A program made the position numbers and the translations under genes. From Limisoma sp963601185 (GTDB lineage Bacteria > Bacteroidota > Bacteroidia > Bacteroidales > Muribaculaceae): a stretch of DNA of 8,677 nt. Positions within the stretch are counted from its first letter, which is position 1; each line of letters starts with the position of its first letter. Shown piece by piece: positions 1-6,838 of this stretch. The DNA is taken from NCBI GenBank assembly GCA_963601185.1, contig CAVCEE010000040.1, forward strand, positions 1 through 8,677, read 5' to 3'. The notes below the pieces were generated by a model. It was not told the DNA's origin. It did not search any database and worked only from the letters and a program-made list of their open reading frames with translations.

Positions 1-242
1 GTGTTTCTGTATTCCGGATTTGGCTATCCATCGCTCCAATGGCTTGCTGATCCATAAAGGATTACGTGCGCGTCTTTGTGCTGGGCACTCTCCGTTGCCT
101 GATGTCAGAGAAGTGGCTTGAAGCACACCGAGAGAGCGACAGCGACAAGGACCGCTGGATGAAGTATGCATTGTCAACAATGGGAGTAATGTTGACTGCA
201 GGGGGGATGGTAAGATTTTATCTGCTGTTATTATGTGATTGA
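1..242 (+). pseudogene. Unrecognised C-terminal gene fragment, possibly frameshifted
   Basis: I do not recognise this product. One plus-strand frame reads from the window edge to a TAA at 55-57 and ends in LQWLADP. A second frame is open from 51 to a TGA at 240-242 and reads KDYVRVFVLGTLRCLMSEKW, then a charged stretch rich in Glu, Asp, Ser and Lys, then a hydrophobic C-terminal segment that could be one membrane helix (ending VRFYLLLLCD). The two frames join naturally if one base is missing near 54-56, which would give one continuous protein tail. The alternatives are a short 58-residue ORF starting at GTG 66, or a gene that really ends at 57. The codons look coding-like, and the frame stops 35 bases before a good hairpin terminator, which supports a real gene end here. 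The frameshift is inference; it could also be an assembly error. Confidence 0.3.
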
Positions 243-276
243 AACGGCCTTGCTCTAAACCATGAAAAACGACGCA

Positions 277-316
277 AAAAGAGGGCTGCCCACGATGCTT
301 GTGGACAGCCCTTTTT
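277..316. terminator. Bidirectional intrinsic terminator between left fragment and clpB
   Basis: The arms 282-293 and 301-312 pair over 12 positions with one C-A mismatch around a 7-base loop. An A-run lies at 276-280 before the stem and a T-run at 312-316 after it, so both strands read as a GC-rich hairpin followed by U residues. It lies between convergent genes and can end both the plus-strand left-edge gene and the minus-strand clpB, whose stop codon is about 16 bases away. Confidence 0.85.
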
Positions 317-331
317 CAATATTATGAAAGC

Positions 332-2926
332 CTATTCGTTGCGGAAGATGAATTGCTGGCCGTCGGAGTCGATGAGGATTGACTTGTCTTTGGTTACATT
401 TCCCGAAAGGATGTCCTTCGACAGACGGTTGAGTATCTCCCTCTGGATTACTCGTTTCACTGGACGTGCGCCAAATTCGGGGTCAAATCCCTCGTCGGCA
501 AGCAGGTCGAGTGCCTTGTCGGTGATGTTGAGCGTGATGTCGTTCTTGGCGAGCATCCGTTTGGCATTGTTCACCTGAAGTCCGACAATCTCCTTGATTT
601 CCTTCTTCGACAGTGGCGTGAACATTATTATCTCGTCGATTCGGTTGAGGAACTCCGGACGAATGGTGGATTTCAGCATCTCAAGCACCTGGTTCTTGGT
701 TTTGTCGACGGTCTCAGCCTTGTTGGCGTCGGTCATCTTCGAGAAGTTTTCGCGAATCAGTTGCGAACCCATGTTGGACGTCATTATGATAATGGTGTTC
801 TTGAAGTTGACCGTGCGGCCCTTGTTGTCGGTGAGCCGGCCGTCATCGAGCACTTGCAACAGGATGTTGAACACGTCGGGATGGGCTTTCTCAATCTCGT
901 CGAAGAGCACAACAGAATACGGTTTGCGGCGGACGGCTTCCGTGAGTTGGCCGCCTTCCTCATAACCTACATATCCGGGAGGCGGTCCGATGAGCCGCGA
1001 CACCGAGTATTTCTCTTGATATTCGCTCATATCGATACGCGTCATCAGGTTCTCGTCGTTGAACAGATAGTCAGCCAACGCCTTTGCCAGTTCGGTTTTG
1101 CCCACACCGGTAGTGCCGAGGAAGATGAACGAGCCTATAGGGCGGTTAGGGTCGTTGAGCCCTGCACGCGAGCGGCGCACGGCATCGGCTATCGCCGAGA
1201 TTGCCTCGTCCTGACCGATTACGCGGTTGTGGAGTTCCTCCTCAAGGTGGAGCAGTTTCTCCTTCTCGCTGGTCACCATCTTAGCCACAGGAATGCCTGT
1301 CCAGCGCGACACGATGTCGGCGATGTCCTCGGCATCGACCTCTTCCTTGATGAGTGAGCGGTCGCCTTGCATCTCGTGGAGCGACTCCTGCAACTGCTTG
1401 TTCTCGTCCTCCTTGCCCTTGATGCGCGAGTATCTTATCTCTGCCACCTTGGCGTAGTCGCCGTCGCGTTCTGCCTTTTCGGCTTCAAACTTGAGTTGCT
1501 CTATGTCGATCTTGTTCTGCTGAATCTGGTTTATCAAATCCTTTTCGGCTTTCCATTTCGCCATATATCCTTTCTGCTCTTCGCGGAGATCGGACAGTTC
1601 TTTCTCGATGCCTTTCACCTTGTCCGATTCGCCTTCCTCGCGCTTGATGGCCTCGCGTTCGATTTCGAGTTGCGAGATTTTGCGGATAATCTCGTCCAGA
1701 GCCTGTGGCACGGAGTCAATCTCAATCCTCAGTTTCGATGCGGCTTCGTCGATAAGGTCGATGGCCTTGTCGGGGAGAAAACGGTCGGTGATGTAGCGTT
1801 CCGACAGTTGTACGGCTGCAATGATGGCCTCGTCGAGGATACGCACCTTGTGGTGGTTCTCGTAGCGTTCCTTCAGACCACGCAGTATGGCGATGCTGCT
1901 CAACTCGTCAGGTTCGTTGACCATCACCACCTGGAAACGTCGCTCGAGGGCTTTGTCCTTTTCGAAATACTTCTGGTATTCGTCGAGAGTCGTTGCTCCG
2001 ATGCTGCGGAGGTCGCCACGCGCCAACGCTGGCTTCAGAATATTGGCGGCATCCATTGCGCCTTCGCCCTTTCCAGCACCTACAAGGGTGTGAATCTCAT
2101 CGATGAAGAGTATGATTTCGCCATCACTCTTCGTAACCTCGTTTACGATGGCTTTCAGTCGCTCTTCAAACTCGCCTTTGTATTTTGCACCTGCCACGAG
2201 TGCACCCATATCAAGTGAATACAGTTGCTTGGTCTTGAGGTTCTCCGGCACGTCGCCGCGCACAATGCGCTGCGCCAGTCCCTCGGCGATGGCGGTTTTG
2301 CCCGTACCAGGCTCGCCCACGAGGATTGGGTTGTTTTTCGTGCGTCGGCTCAAAATCTGGAGCACACGGCGGATTTCGTCGTCACGCCCGATAACCGGGT
2401 CGAGTTTGCCGCTGCGTGCGCGCTCGTTGAGATTGATTGCATATTTACTCAAAGCGTTGTAGGAGTCCTCCGCGCTTTGGCTGGTGGCTTTCGCGCCTTT
2501 GCGCAACTCCTTTACAGCCACCTCGAGTTCCTGCTCGGTGACGCCTGCATCCTTGAGGATTGTCGACACTTTGGATTTCACTTTAAGCAACGCCATCATA
2601 ATGGCTTCGATGGCAACATATTCGTCGCCGAGTTTCTTGGCACAGTCAACGGCTTTCAGAAGCACATCGTTCGACTCCCTCGACAGATAGGGCTCTCCGC
2701 CGCTCACGCGTGGCAATGACTGCAACGCCTTGTCGAGTTGCATAGTGATGAACTGCTGGTTGACTCCGAGTTTCTGGAAAACGAATTTCACAACCGACTC
2801 GCCCTTGTCAATCAAGGCCTTCAGCAAGTGTTCTGGCTCGATTGCCTGGTTGCCGGCTTGCTGGGCGGTCTGCACTGCCTGTTGCACGACCTCCTGCGAT
2901 TTAATGGTAAAGTTGTCAAAATTCAT
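332..2926 (-). CDS. clpB: ATP-dependent chaperone ClpB (protein disaggregase)
   Basis: This is a cytoplasmic Hsp100 disaggregase that, by family knowledge, works with DnaK/DnaJ/GrpE to pull proteins out of aggregates after heat stress. All expected domains are present in 864 residues (E. coli ClpB has 857). They are: a Clp N-terminal domain (about 1-145); AAA+ domain 1 with Walker A GEPGTGKT 204-211, pore loop with Tyr249, Walker B FIDE 274-277 and arginines 329-330; a long charged coiled-coil middle domain (about 405-530) that separates ClpB from ClpA or ClpX; and AAA+ domain 2 with Walker A GTTGVGKT 604-611, pore loop GYVGYEEGG 651-659, Walker B VLFDE 673-677, FLNRID 759-764 and sensor-2 GAR 819-821. 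No ClpP-docking tripeptide loop is evident. The ATG at 2924-2926 begins MNFDNFTIKSQE, a normal ClpB start, and its leader is A/T-rich without a Shine-Dalgarno. It is transcribed alone, away from tgt. No CIRCE-type heat-shock operator was seen upstream. Confidence 0.99.
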   Translation of the reverse strand: MNFDNFTIKSQEVVQQAVQTAQQAGNQAIEPEHLLKALIDKGESVVKFVFQKLGVNQQFITMQLDKALQSLPRVSGGEPYLSRESNDVLLKAVDCAKKLGDEYVAIEAIMMALLKVKSKVSTILKDAGVTEQELEVAVKELRKGAKATSQSAEDSYNALSKYAINLNERARSGKLDPVIGRDDEIRRVLQILSRRTKNNPILVGEPGTGKTAIAEGLAQRIVRGDVPENLKTKQLYSLDMGALVAGAKYKGEFEERLKAIVNEVTKSDGEIILFIDEIHTLVGAGKGEGAMDAANILKPALARGDLRSIGATTLDEYQKYFEKDKALERRFQVVMVNEPDELSSIAILRGLKERYENHHKVRILDEAIIAAVQLSERYITDRFLPDKAIDLIDEAASKLRIEIDSVPQALDEIIRKISQLEIEREAIKREEGESDKVKGIEKELSDLREEQKGYMAKWKAEKDLINQIQQNKIDIEQLKFEAEKAERDGDYAKVAEIRYSRIKGKEDENKQLQESLHEMQGDRSLIKEEVDAEDIADIVSRWTGIPVAKMVTSEKEKLLHLEEELHNRVIGQDEAISAIADAVRRSRAGLNDPNRPIGSFIFLGTTGVGKTELAKALADYLFNDENLMTRIDMSEYQEKYSVSRLIGPPPGYVGYEEGGQLTEAVRRKPYSVVLFDEIEKAHPDVFNILLQVLDDGRLTDNKGRTVNFKNTIIIMTSNMGSQLIRENFSKMTDANKAETVDKTKNQVLEMLKSTIRPEFLNRIDEIIMFTPLSKKEIKEIVGLQVNNAKRMLAKNDITLNITDKALDLLADEGFDPEFGARPVKRVIQREILNRLSKDILSGNVTKDKSILIDSDGQQFIFRNE

Positions 2927-3086
2927 AGTCGTATATTTATTTGTTTTTTATCTTTGTTTATTGATTTCGACTATGGATTTGCAACTCGTATGCCAACCGT
3001 AATTGTCTGCCAAAATAGCAGATTAACAGGACAAATAGGCTGAAATCAGGCAAAACTTGTGCGGCGGCGGCTCATAGCGCATCGCT

Positions 3087-3111
3087 AAAATCGTCGGAAT
3101 CCGAGGATTTT
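3087..3111. repeat. 25-base imperfect inverted repeat upstream of tgt
   Basis: The arms AAAATCGTCGGA (3087-3098) and TCCGAGGATTTT (3100-3111) are reverse complements at 11 of 12 positions around a single central base. The near-absence of a loop suits a dimeric protein-binding site better than an RNA hairpin. It ends three bases before the candidate tgt -7 element, so it covers the place where the -33 contact would lie. Regulatory function is inference. No known operator was recognised. Confidence 0.55.
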
Positions 3112-3114
3112 GAT

Positions 3115-3122
3115 TAATTTTG
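3115..3122 (+). promoter_or_regulatory. Candidate tgt promoter, -7 element
   Basis: TAATTTTG matches the Bacteroidetes -7 consensus TAnnTTTG exactly and lies 28 bases before the tgt ATG at 3151, which would give a leader of roughly 20-25 bases. No good TTTG -33 element is visible at the usual 19-21 base spacing, where the inverted repeat lies instead. This is a motif match in A/T-rich sequence, so chance occurrence is possible. Confidence 0.4.
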
Positions 3123-3150
3123 TAGTTTGTAATGAAATTGCTCGAAATAT

Positions 3151-4281
3151 ATGGATTTTGAACTTCAAAAAGTGGACTTGAACAGCAATGCCCGTGCAGG
3201 ACTGATTACTACAGCCCACGGCACTATCGAAACGCCTATCTTCATGCCTGTAGGCACGGTGGGCTCGGTCAAGGCTGTGCATTTCCACGAACTGGAAAAT
3301 GATATAAAGGCTCAGATTATATTGGGCAACACCTACCATCTCTATCTCCGTCCCGGCATGGAGATTATCGAGAAGGCTGGCGGTCTGCACAAGTTCAACG
3401 GCTGGAAACGCCCGATTCTCACCGACAGTGGCGGTTTTCAGGTGTTTTCCCTGTCGGCAAACCGCAAACTGAAGGAGGAGGGTGCTTATTTCCGCTCCCA
3501 CATCGATGGCTCGAAGCACTTGTTCACTCCGGAAGGGGTTGTGGACATCCAACGCTCCATCGGCTCTGACATTATGATGGCTCTCGACGAATGTCCTCCG
3601 GGCGATTCCGACTATCAGTATGCCAAAAAGTCTCTGGCTCTGACTCTTCGCTGGCTGCGCCGCGGATGGGACCACTACAAGGCCACGGAAGGCAAGTATG
3701 GCTACAGTCAGGCTTATTTCCCTATAGTGCAGGGCTGTGTCTACAAGGAACTCCGTCAGGAGTCGGCTAAGTTTGTGGCTGACCTTGGTGCTGACGGCAA
3801 CGCTATCGGCGGACTGGCTGTGGGCGAGCCTACGGAGAAGATGTATGAGATGATTGAAATCGTCAACGAGATACTCCCGACCGACAAGCCCCGCTATCTG
3901 ATGGGTGTAGGCACTCCAGCCAACATCCTTGAAGCCATTGAGCGAGGTGTCGACATGATGGACTGCGTGATGCCTACGCGCAACGGCCGCAACGGTATGC
4001 TGTTCACGAAAAACGGCATAATGAATATGCGCAACAAGAAATGGGCTGACGATTTCAACCCGATTGAAATCGACGGCGCGTCGGAAGTGGACCGGCTGTA
4101 CAGCCGCGCCTATCTCCGCCACCTGTTTGTAAGTCAGGAAATCCTTGCCATGCAGATTGCCTCAATCCACAATTTGGCATTCTACCTGTGGCTCGTGGGC
4201 GAGGCTCGCAAGCACATCCTCGCCGGTGACTTTAAGGCGTGGAAGGACGAAACGGTCGTAAGGGTAATGCAACGCTTATGA
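3151..4281 (+). CDS. tgt: tRNA-guanine(34) transglycosylase (queuine/preQ1)
   Basis: Bacterial Tgt swaps guanine 34 of GUN anticodons (Tyr, His, Asn, Asp tRNAs) for preQ1, the entry step of queuosine into tRNA. At 376 residues the length is normal. The catalytic features are present: TDSGGFQVFSL with the general acid/base Asp92, DECPP (146-150) of the base pocket, GGLAVGE (220-226), and the nucleophile Asp271 in DCVMPTRNGRNG. The C-terminal zinc site is unusual. The region normally carrying CxCxxC before YSRAYLRHLF reads GASEVD at 309-314, so the three cysteines are replaced by Gly309, Ser311 and Asp314, while the histidine ligand (His340 in IASIHNLAFY) remains. The rest of that domain is intact, so this looks like evolutionary loss and not decay. 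The ATG gives the family-typical N terminus. The gene overlaps the following permease by ATGA, suggesting translational coupling. Confidence 0.98.
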   Translation: MDFELQKVDLNSNARAGLITTAHGTIETPIFMPVGTVGSVKAVHFHELENDIKAQIILGNTYHLYLRPGMEIIEKAGGLHKFNGWKRPILTDSGGFQVFSLSANRKLKEEGAYFRSHIDGSKHLFTPEGVVDIQRSIGSDIMMALDECPPGDSDYQYAKKSLALTLRWLRRGWDHYKATEGKYGYSQAYFPIVQGCVYKELRQESAKFVADLGADGNAIGGLAVGEPTEKMYEMIEIVNEILPTDKPRYLMGVGTPANILEAIERGVDMMDCVMPTRNGRNGMLFTKNGIMNMRNKKWADDFNPIEIDGASEVDRLYSRAYLRHLFVSQEILAMQIASIHNLAFYLWLVGEARKHILAGDFKAWKDETVVRVMQRL

Positions 4282-5414
4282 AACGGAAGATAAAGTTGCC
4301 GAAACTCAAACCGGAATTAAAACCAAAACTAAAGCCGGGACTCAACGTGAAGACTCTTGATGCCTACATCATCAAGAAGTTTCTTGGCACGTATGTGTTT
4401 GCCATTGTGCTGATTCTTGCCATCATCGTGATGTTTGACATCAACGAGAAACTCGACAGTTTCATGAAGGCTCCGGTCAGCGCAACCATATTTCAGTACT
4501 ATCTGAACTATATCCCTTACATGGCAAACCAGTTCAGCCCGCTGTTCACGTTTATCGCCGTGATTTTCTTCACGTCAAAACTGGCGGAAAATTCGGAAAT
4601 CATTGCAATCCTCTCGAGCGGCGTAAGTTTCCGGCGGTTGCTGTTGCCTTATATGGTTTCGGCACTGGTCATTGCCAGTTTCACTTTCGTGCTCGACTCC
4701 TATGTGATTCCGCCTGCCAATGTGAAGCGTATCAACTATCAGAACACTTATGTGAAAAACAAGAGCGTGGACTACGGCGTAAACATCCAGTTGCAGGTAA
4801 CGCCTGGCGAGATTGCCTATATGTCGCGGTTCGAAAACCAGTCGAAAACGGCTTACAACTTCTCTCTGGAGAAGTTCAAGAATAAGAAACTGGTGTCGCG
4901 CCTCACTGCCACCACGGCTGTCTACGACACTCTTTATCGCTGGAATGTGAAGAACTATATGATACGCGATTTCAAGGGTATGCGCGAGCAAATTAAGCAG
5001 GGTGCGGTGCTCGACACGATTATACCGATTGAGCCGCGCGACTTCCTTATCGCAGAAAACGACCACGAGAAGATGACCACTCCCGAACTGAAAGCCTATA
5101 TCGACCGGCAGAAGATGAGGGGTGTGGCAAATATCAAGAGTTTTGAGATTGAATATGAGCGCCGCTACGCAATGACGGGCGCGGCGTTTATCCTTACGCT
5201 GATTGGTATGTCGTTGTCGTCGCGTAAGGTGAAGAGCGGTATGGGTATTAACATCGGCATCGGCCTGGTGCTGAGTTTCTCCTACATCCTCTTTTCCACA
5301 GTAACTTCAACCTTCGCTGTGTCGGGCTACACGTCGCCGTTCATTGCGATGTGGATACCCAACATCGTCTACCTCATCATCGGAATAGTGCTCTACTGCA
5401 AAGCCTCGACATAG
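4278..5414 (+). CDS. LptF/LptG-family (YjgP/YjgQ) lipopolysaccharide export permease
   Basis: This inner-membrane subunit belongs to the LptB2FG transporter family, which extracts lipopolysaccharide and passes it to the periplasmic Lpt bridge. From ATG 4278 it has 378 residues with about six membrane segments (near 38-53, 83-99, 122-140, 300-314, 323-343 and 356-374). A large soluble region at about 145-295 corresponds to the periplasmic beta-jellyroll. The conserved family stretch ENSEIIAILSSGVSFRRLL is at 104-122. LptF and LptG cannot be told apart from one sequence. ATG 4278 overlaps the tgt stop as ATGA, which favours it over an upstream in-frame ATG at 4239. It gives a basic N-terminal tail with repeated Lys-Leu-Lys-Pro units (residues 6-21) ahead of the normal start LDAYIIKKFLGTY. 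A GTG at 4347 would remove the tail and is a possible alternative start. The Tgt-permease pairing is, from memory, common in Bacteroidales. Confidence 0.93.
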   Translation: MKRKIKLPKLKPELKPKLKPGLNVKTLDAYIIKKFLGTYVFAIVLILAIIVMFDINEKLDSFMKAPVSATIFQYYLNYIPYMANQFSPLFTFIAVIFFTSKLAENSEIIAILSSGVSFRRLLLPYMVSALVIASFTFVLDSYVIPPANVKRINYQNTYVKNKSVDYGVNIQLQVTPGEIAYMSRFENQSKTAYNFSLEKFKNKKLVSRLTATTAVYDTLYRWNVKNYMIRDFKGMREQIKQGAVLDTIIPIEPRDFLIAENDHEKMTTPELKAYIDRQKMRGVANIKSFEIEYERRYAMTGAAFILTLIGMSLSSRKVKSGMGINIGIGLVLSFSYILFSTVTSTFAVSGYTSPFIAMWIPNIVYLIIGIVLYCKAST

Positions 5415-5441
5415 GTGGCGGTATAGACCTCATTAAGACAT

Positions 5442-5473
5442 AAAAAAAAGATGCCCGGAAAGGCATCTTTTTT
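5442..5473. terminator. Bidirectional intrinsic terminator, permease / small-protein operon
   Basis: The stem AGATGCC (5449-5455) pairs with GGCATCT (5462-5468) around the loop CGGAAA. It is preceded by eight A (5442-5449) and followed by six T (5468-5473), so it works as a hairpin plus U-tract on either strand. It lies between the convergent plus-strand tgt-permease unit and the minus-strand unit ending at 5493. Confidence 0.9.
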
Positions 5474-5492
5474 GTTGGTTTGTAGTTGCGGA

Positions 5493-5861
5493 TTAGGCGT
5501 TGGCAACGCGCTTGTTTTCCTCAAGTTGCTCCTTGCTGAGAAGGGCATTCATATCCTTGAGAATTTCGTTGATGCCATCGTTGAAGTCCGTGTAGAGTTT
5601 GCGGTAGCACTTCTTGTAGTAGGCGGTCTTCTCCTTGCGGTAAGTCTTGCGGTCACCTTTGTAGAATTCCTTGCAAGTCTTGTCGTAGGCAACCGACACA
5701 TCGTTGATTTTCTCTGTCAGGAGATAGAACACTTTGTCGATGACGTCGTTGGCCTTTGTTTCGTCGATGCCGTCATAGAAATTCAGAATGAAGATTGTCT
5801 CGCCTGCGATGTTGGCGGCCATATCCTTCATATACTTCTTTAATTGTCTTTTGTTAGCCAT
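5493..5861 (-). CDS. Small Lys-rich helical protein of unknown function
   Basis: The product has 122 residues. I recognise it only as resembling small uncharacterised proteins common in Bacteroidales that begin with a basic start such as MANKRQLKKYM. It has no signal peptide, no clear membrane segment and no catalytic motif. It is very rich in Lys, Tyr and Asp/Glu and is predicted by eye to be mostly alpha-helical, with a central basic region (CKEFYKGDRKTYRKEKTAYY, about 63-82) and an acidic/basic C-terminal helix. Two cysteines (about 63 and 85) are present without a metal-motif spacing. It begins 17 bases after the uridine phosphorylase stop and is followed at once by a terminator, so it is probably the last gene of that transcript. 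The start ATG at 5859-5861 has an A/T-rich leader. Reality of the gene is well supported by spacing and terminator; the function is unknown. Confidence 0.85.
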   Translation of the reverse strand: MANKRQLKKYMKDMAANIAGETIFILNFYDGIDETKANDVIDKVFYLLTEKINDVSVAYDKTCKEFYKGDRKTYRKEKTAYYKKCYRKLYTDFNDGINEILKDMNALLSKEQLEENKRVANA

Positions 5862-5878
5862 AGAGCAATTATTTTAAA

Positions 5879-6751
5879 TTAAAGTTTGTTCAAAACTAGT
5901 TTTATGAGTTCTCCAATCGAGCCCTTGTAGTTAGTGTTGGAGGTGTGCGAGATGCGACCGGCAATGATTGAACATACGGTAACAGCCTTGTGTCCCATAA
6001 GTTTTGCCAAGCCCTGGAGCATTGCGCTCTCCATCTCGAAGTTGGTCAGTCGTTGACCCTTGTACTCAAATCCGCTGAGCATCTTCTCGTAGTCCTTGTC
6101 GGCAATCTCGAGGCGGAGTTCGCGTCCCTGAGGGCCATAGAAGCCATTGGCGGTGATTGTGATGCCGTTCACCATGCCGTCGCAGTAGATGCGGTCGGCA
6201 AGTTCTTCGTCAGCGTCGACGATATATGGGTGATTCCAGATGGGTTTCCAGCCCGATTGGCGGATAAATTCGTCCTCCAACTCGATGTCGCGGTATTTCT
6301 CTGAATTTTTGTAGAAATGGAATGCGCCGTCGATGCCGAGTGCCTTGCGTGCAATCACCATCGATCCAACAGGGATGTCCTCCTGAATTGAGCCGGATGT
6401 GCCGATTCTTACCATCGACAACTGGCGGAACTGTTTCTTTACTGTGCGGGTCTCGAAGTCGATGTTTGCCAGCGCGTCAAGTTCGTTGACCACGATGTCG
6501 ATATTGTCAGCACCGATGCCGTGCGACACGCACATTATCGGCTTGCCGTTGTATTCACCTGTGATGGTGTGGAACTCGCGGCTCGACACCTCGTGGATTT
6601 TCTTGTCAAAGAATGATGCCACCAAATCAACTCTGCCTGGGTCGCCAACAAGGATGATATTGTCGGTGAGCATTTCCGGTTTCACATGGAGGTGAAAGGC
6701 TGAGCCGTCAGCGTTTATTATTAGTTCTGATGCGGGAATTACTCTTTCCAT
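5879..6751 (-). CDS. udp: Uridine phosphorylase-type nucleoside phosphorylase (NP-I family)
   Basis: This cytoplasmic enzyme would split a nucleoside with phosphate into base and (deoxy)ribose-1-phosphate. NP-I family motifs are clear in 290 residues: GDPGRV (36-41) at the phosphate site, SHGIGADN (76-83), RIGTSGSIQ (115-123) for phosphate binding, and NFEMESA (237-243) for the sugar. Specificity is suggested by FYGPQGR (204-210): its Gln208 and Arg210 match the FYxxQxR pattern that binds uracil in known uridine phosphorylases, and purine nucleoside phosphorylases of this fold lack it. The protein is longer than E. coli Udp (253 residues), with an N-terminal extension and an insertion around 145-180, so a relaxed pyrimidine specificity is possible. 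The ATG at 6749-6751 gives MERVIPASELI; its leader is an A-rich tract without a Shine-Dalgarno. A candidate promoter lies just upstream, and the small protein follows after 17 bases. Confidence 0.9.
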   Translation of the reverse strand: MERVIPASELIINADGSAFHLHVKPEMLTDNIILVGDPGRVDLVASFFDKKIHEVSSREFHTITGEYNGKPIMCVSHGIGADNIDIVVNELDALANIDFETRTVKKQFRQLSMVRIGTSGSIQEDIPVGSMVIARKALGIDGAFHFYKNSEKYRDIELEDEFIRQSGWKPIWNHPYIVDADEELADRIYCDGMVNGITITANGFYGPQGRELRLEIADKDYEKMLSGFEYKGQRLTNFEMESAMLQGLAKLMGHKAVTVCSIIAGRISHTSNTNYKGSIGELIKLVLNKL

Positions 6752-6779
6752 AGTATTTTTTTCTTTTTTTGTTTAGTCG

Positions 6780-6810
6780 TAAAGTTAATGATTAAGCATT
6801 GAATCCGAAA
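6780..6810 (-). promoter_or_regulatory. Candidate promoter for the phosphorylase unit
   Basis: Read on the minus strand, TTTC (6807-6810) is followed after 19 bases by TAACTTTA (6780-6787). This resembles the Bacteroidetes arrangement TTTG-N19-TAnnTTTG with one mismatch in each element. The start of transcription would fall about 20-25 bases before the phosphorylase ATG. It lies in an 87-base gap between genes spaced much more tightly on either side, which is where an internal promoter would be expected. It is a weak motif match only. Confidence 0.35.
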
Positions 6811-6817
6811 ATGATTA
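6787..6817. repeat. 8-base direct repeat AATGATTA flanking the candidate promoter core
   Basis: AATGATTA occurs at 6787-6794 and again at 6810-6817, 23 bases apart from start to start, about two helical turns. The copies overlap the outer -7 and -33 positions of the candidate phosphorylase promoter. They could be a regulator-binding pair, but the sequence is A/T-rich and chance is plausible. Confidence 0.3.
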
Positions 6818-6838
6818 GTCACAATAATCGTTAACGGA

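Noticed and set aside
761..2218. Long plus-strand open frames opposite clpB (761-1357 and 1367-2218)
   Set aside because: Both are shadows of the clpB codon pattern. The minus-strand ClpB is complete with all motifs, and the plus-strand products match nothing I know.
2730..3043. Plus-strand open frames crossing the clpB start into the intergenic region
   Set aside because: They depend mostly on antisense clpB codons and end in A/T-rich leader sequence with no protein-like features.
2927..3150. CIRCE operator or preQ1 riboswitch between clpB and tgt
   Set aside because: No TTAGCACTC-N9-GAGTGCTAA pattern is present, and I could not build a preQ1 aptamer from the short tgt leader.
3085..4122. 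345-codon open frame antisense to tgt
   Set aside because: It lies wholly opposite a confident Tgt apart from its last few codons, has low-complexity His/Val/Arg-rich sequence without a recognisable fold, and is explained by the GC-biased third positions of the real gene.
4239..4277. Upstream in-frame ATG as the permease start
   Set aside because: It would overlap tgt by 43 bases and add residues encoded by tgt sequence. The ATGA overlap at 4278 is the common coupling arrangement.
4575..5066. 163-codon minus-strand frame inside the permease
   Set aside because: Antisense shadow of a clear membrane permease, with no independent support.
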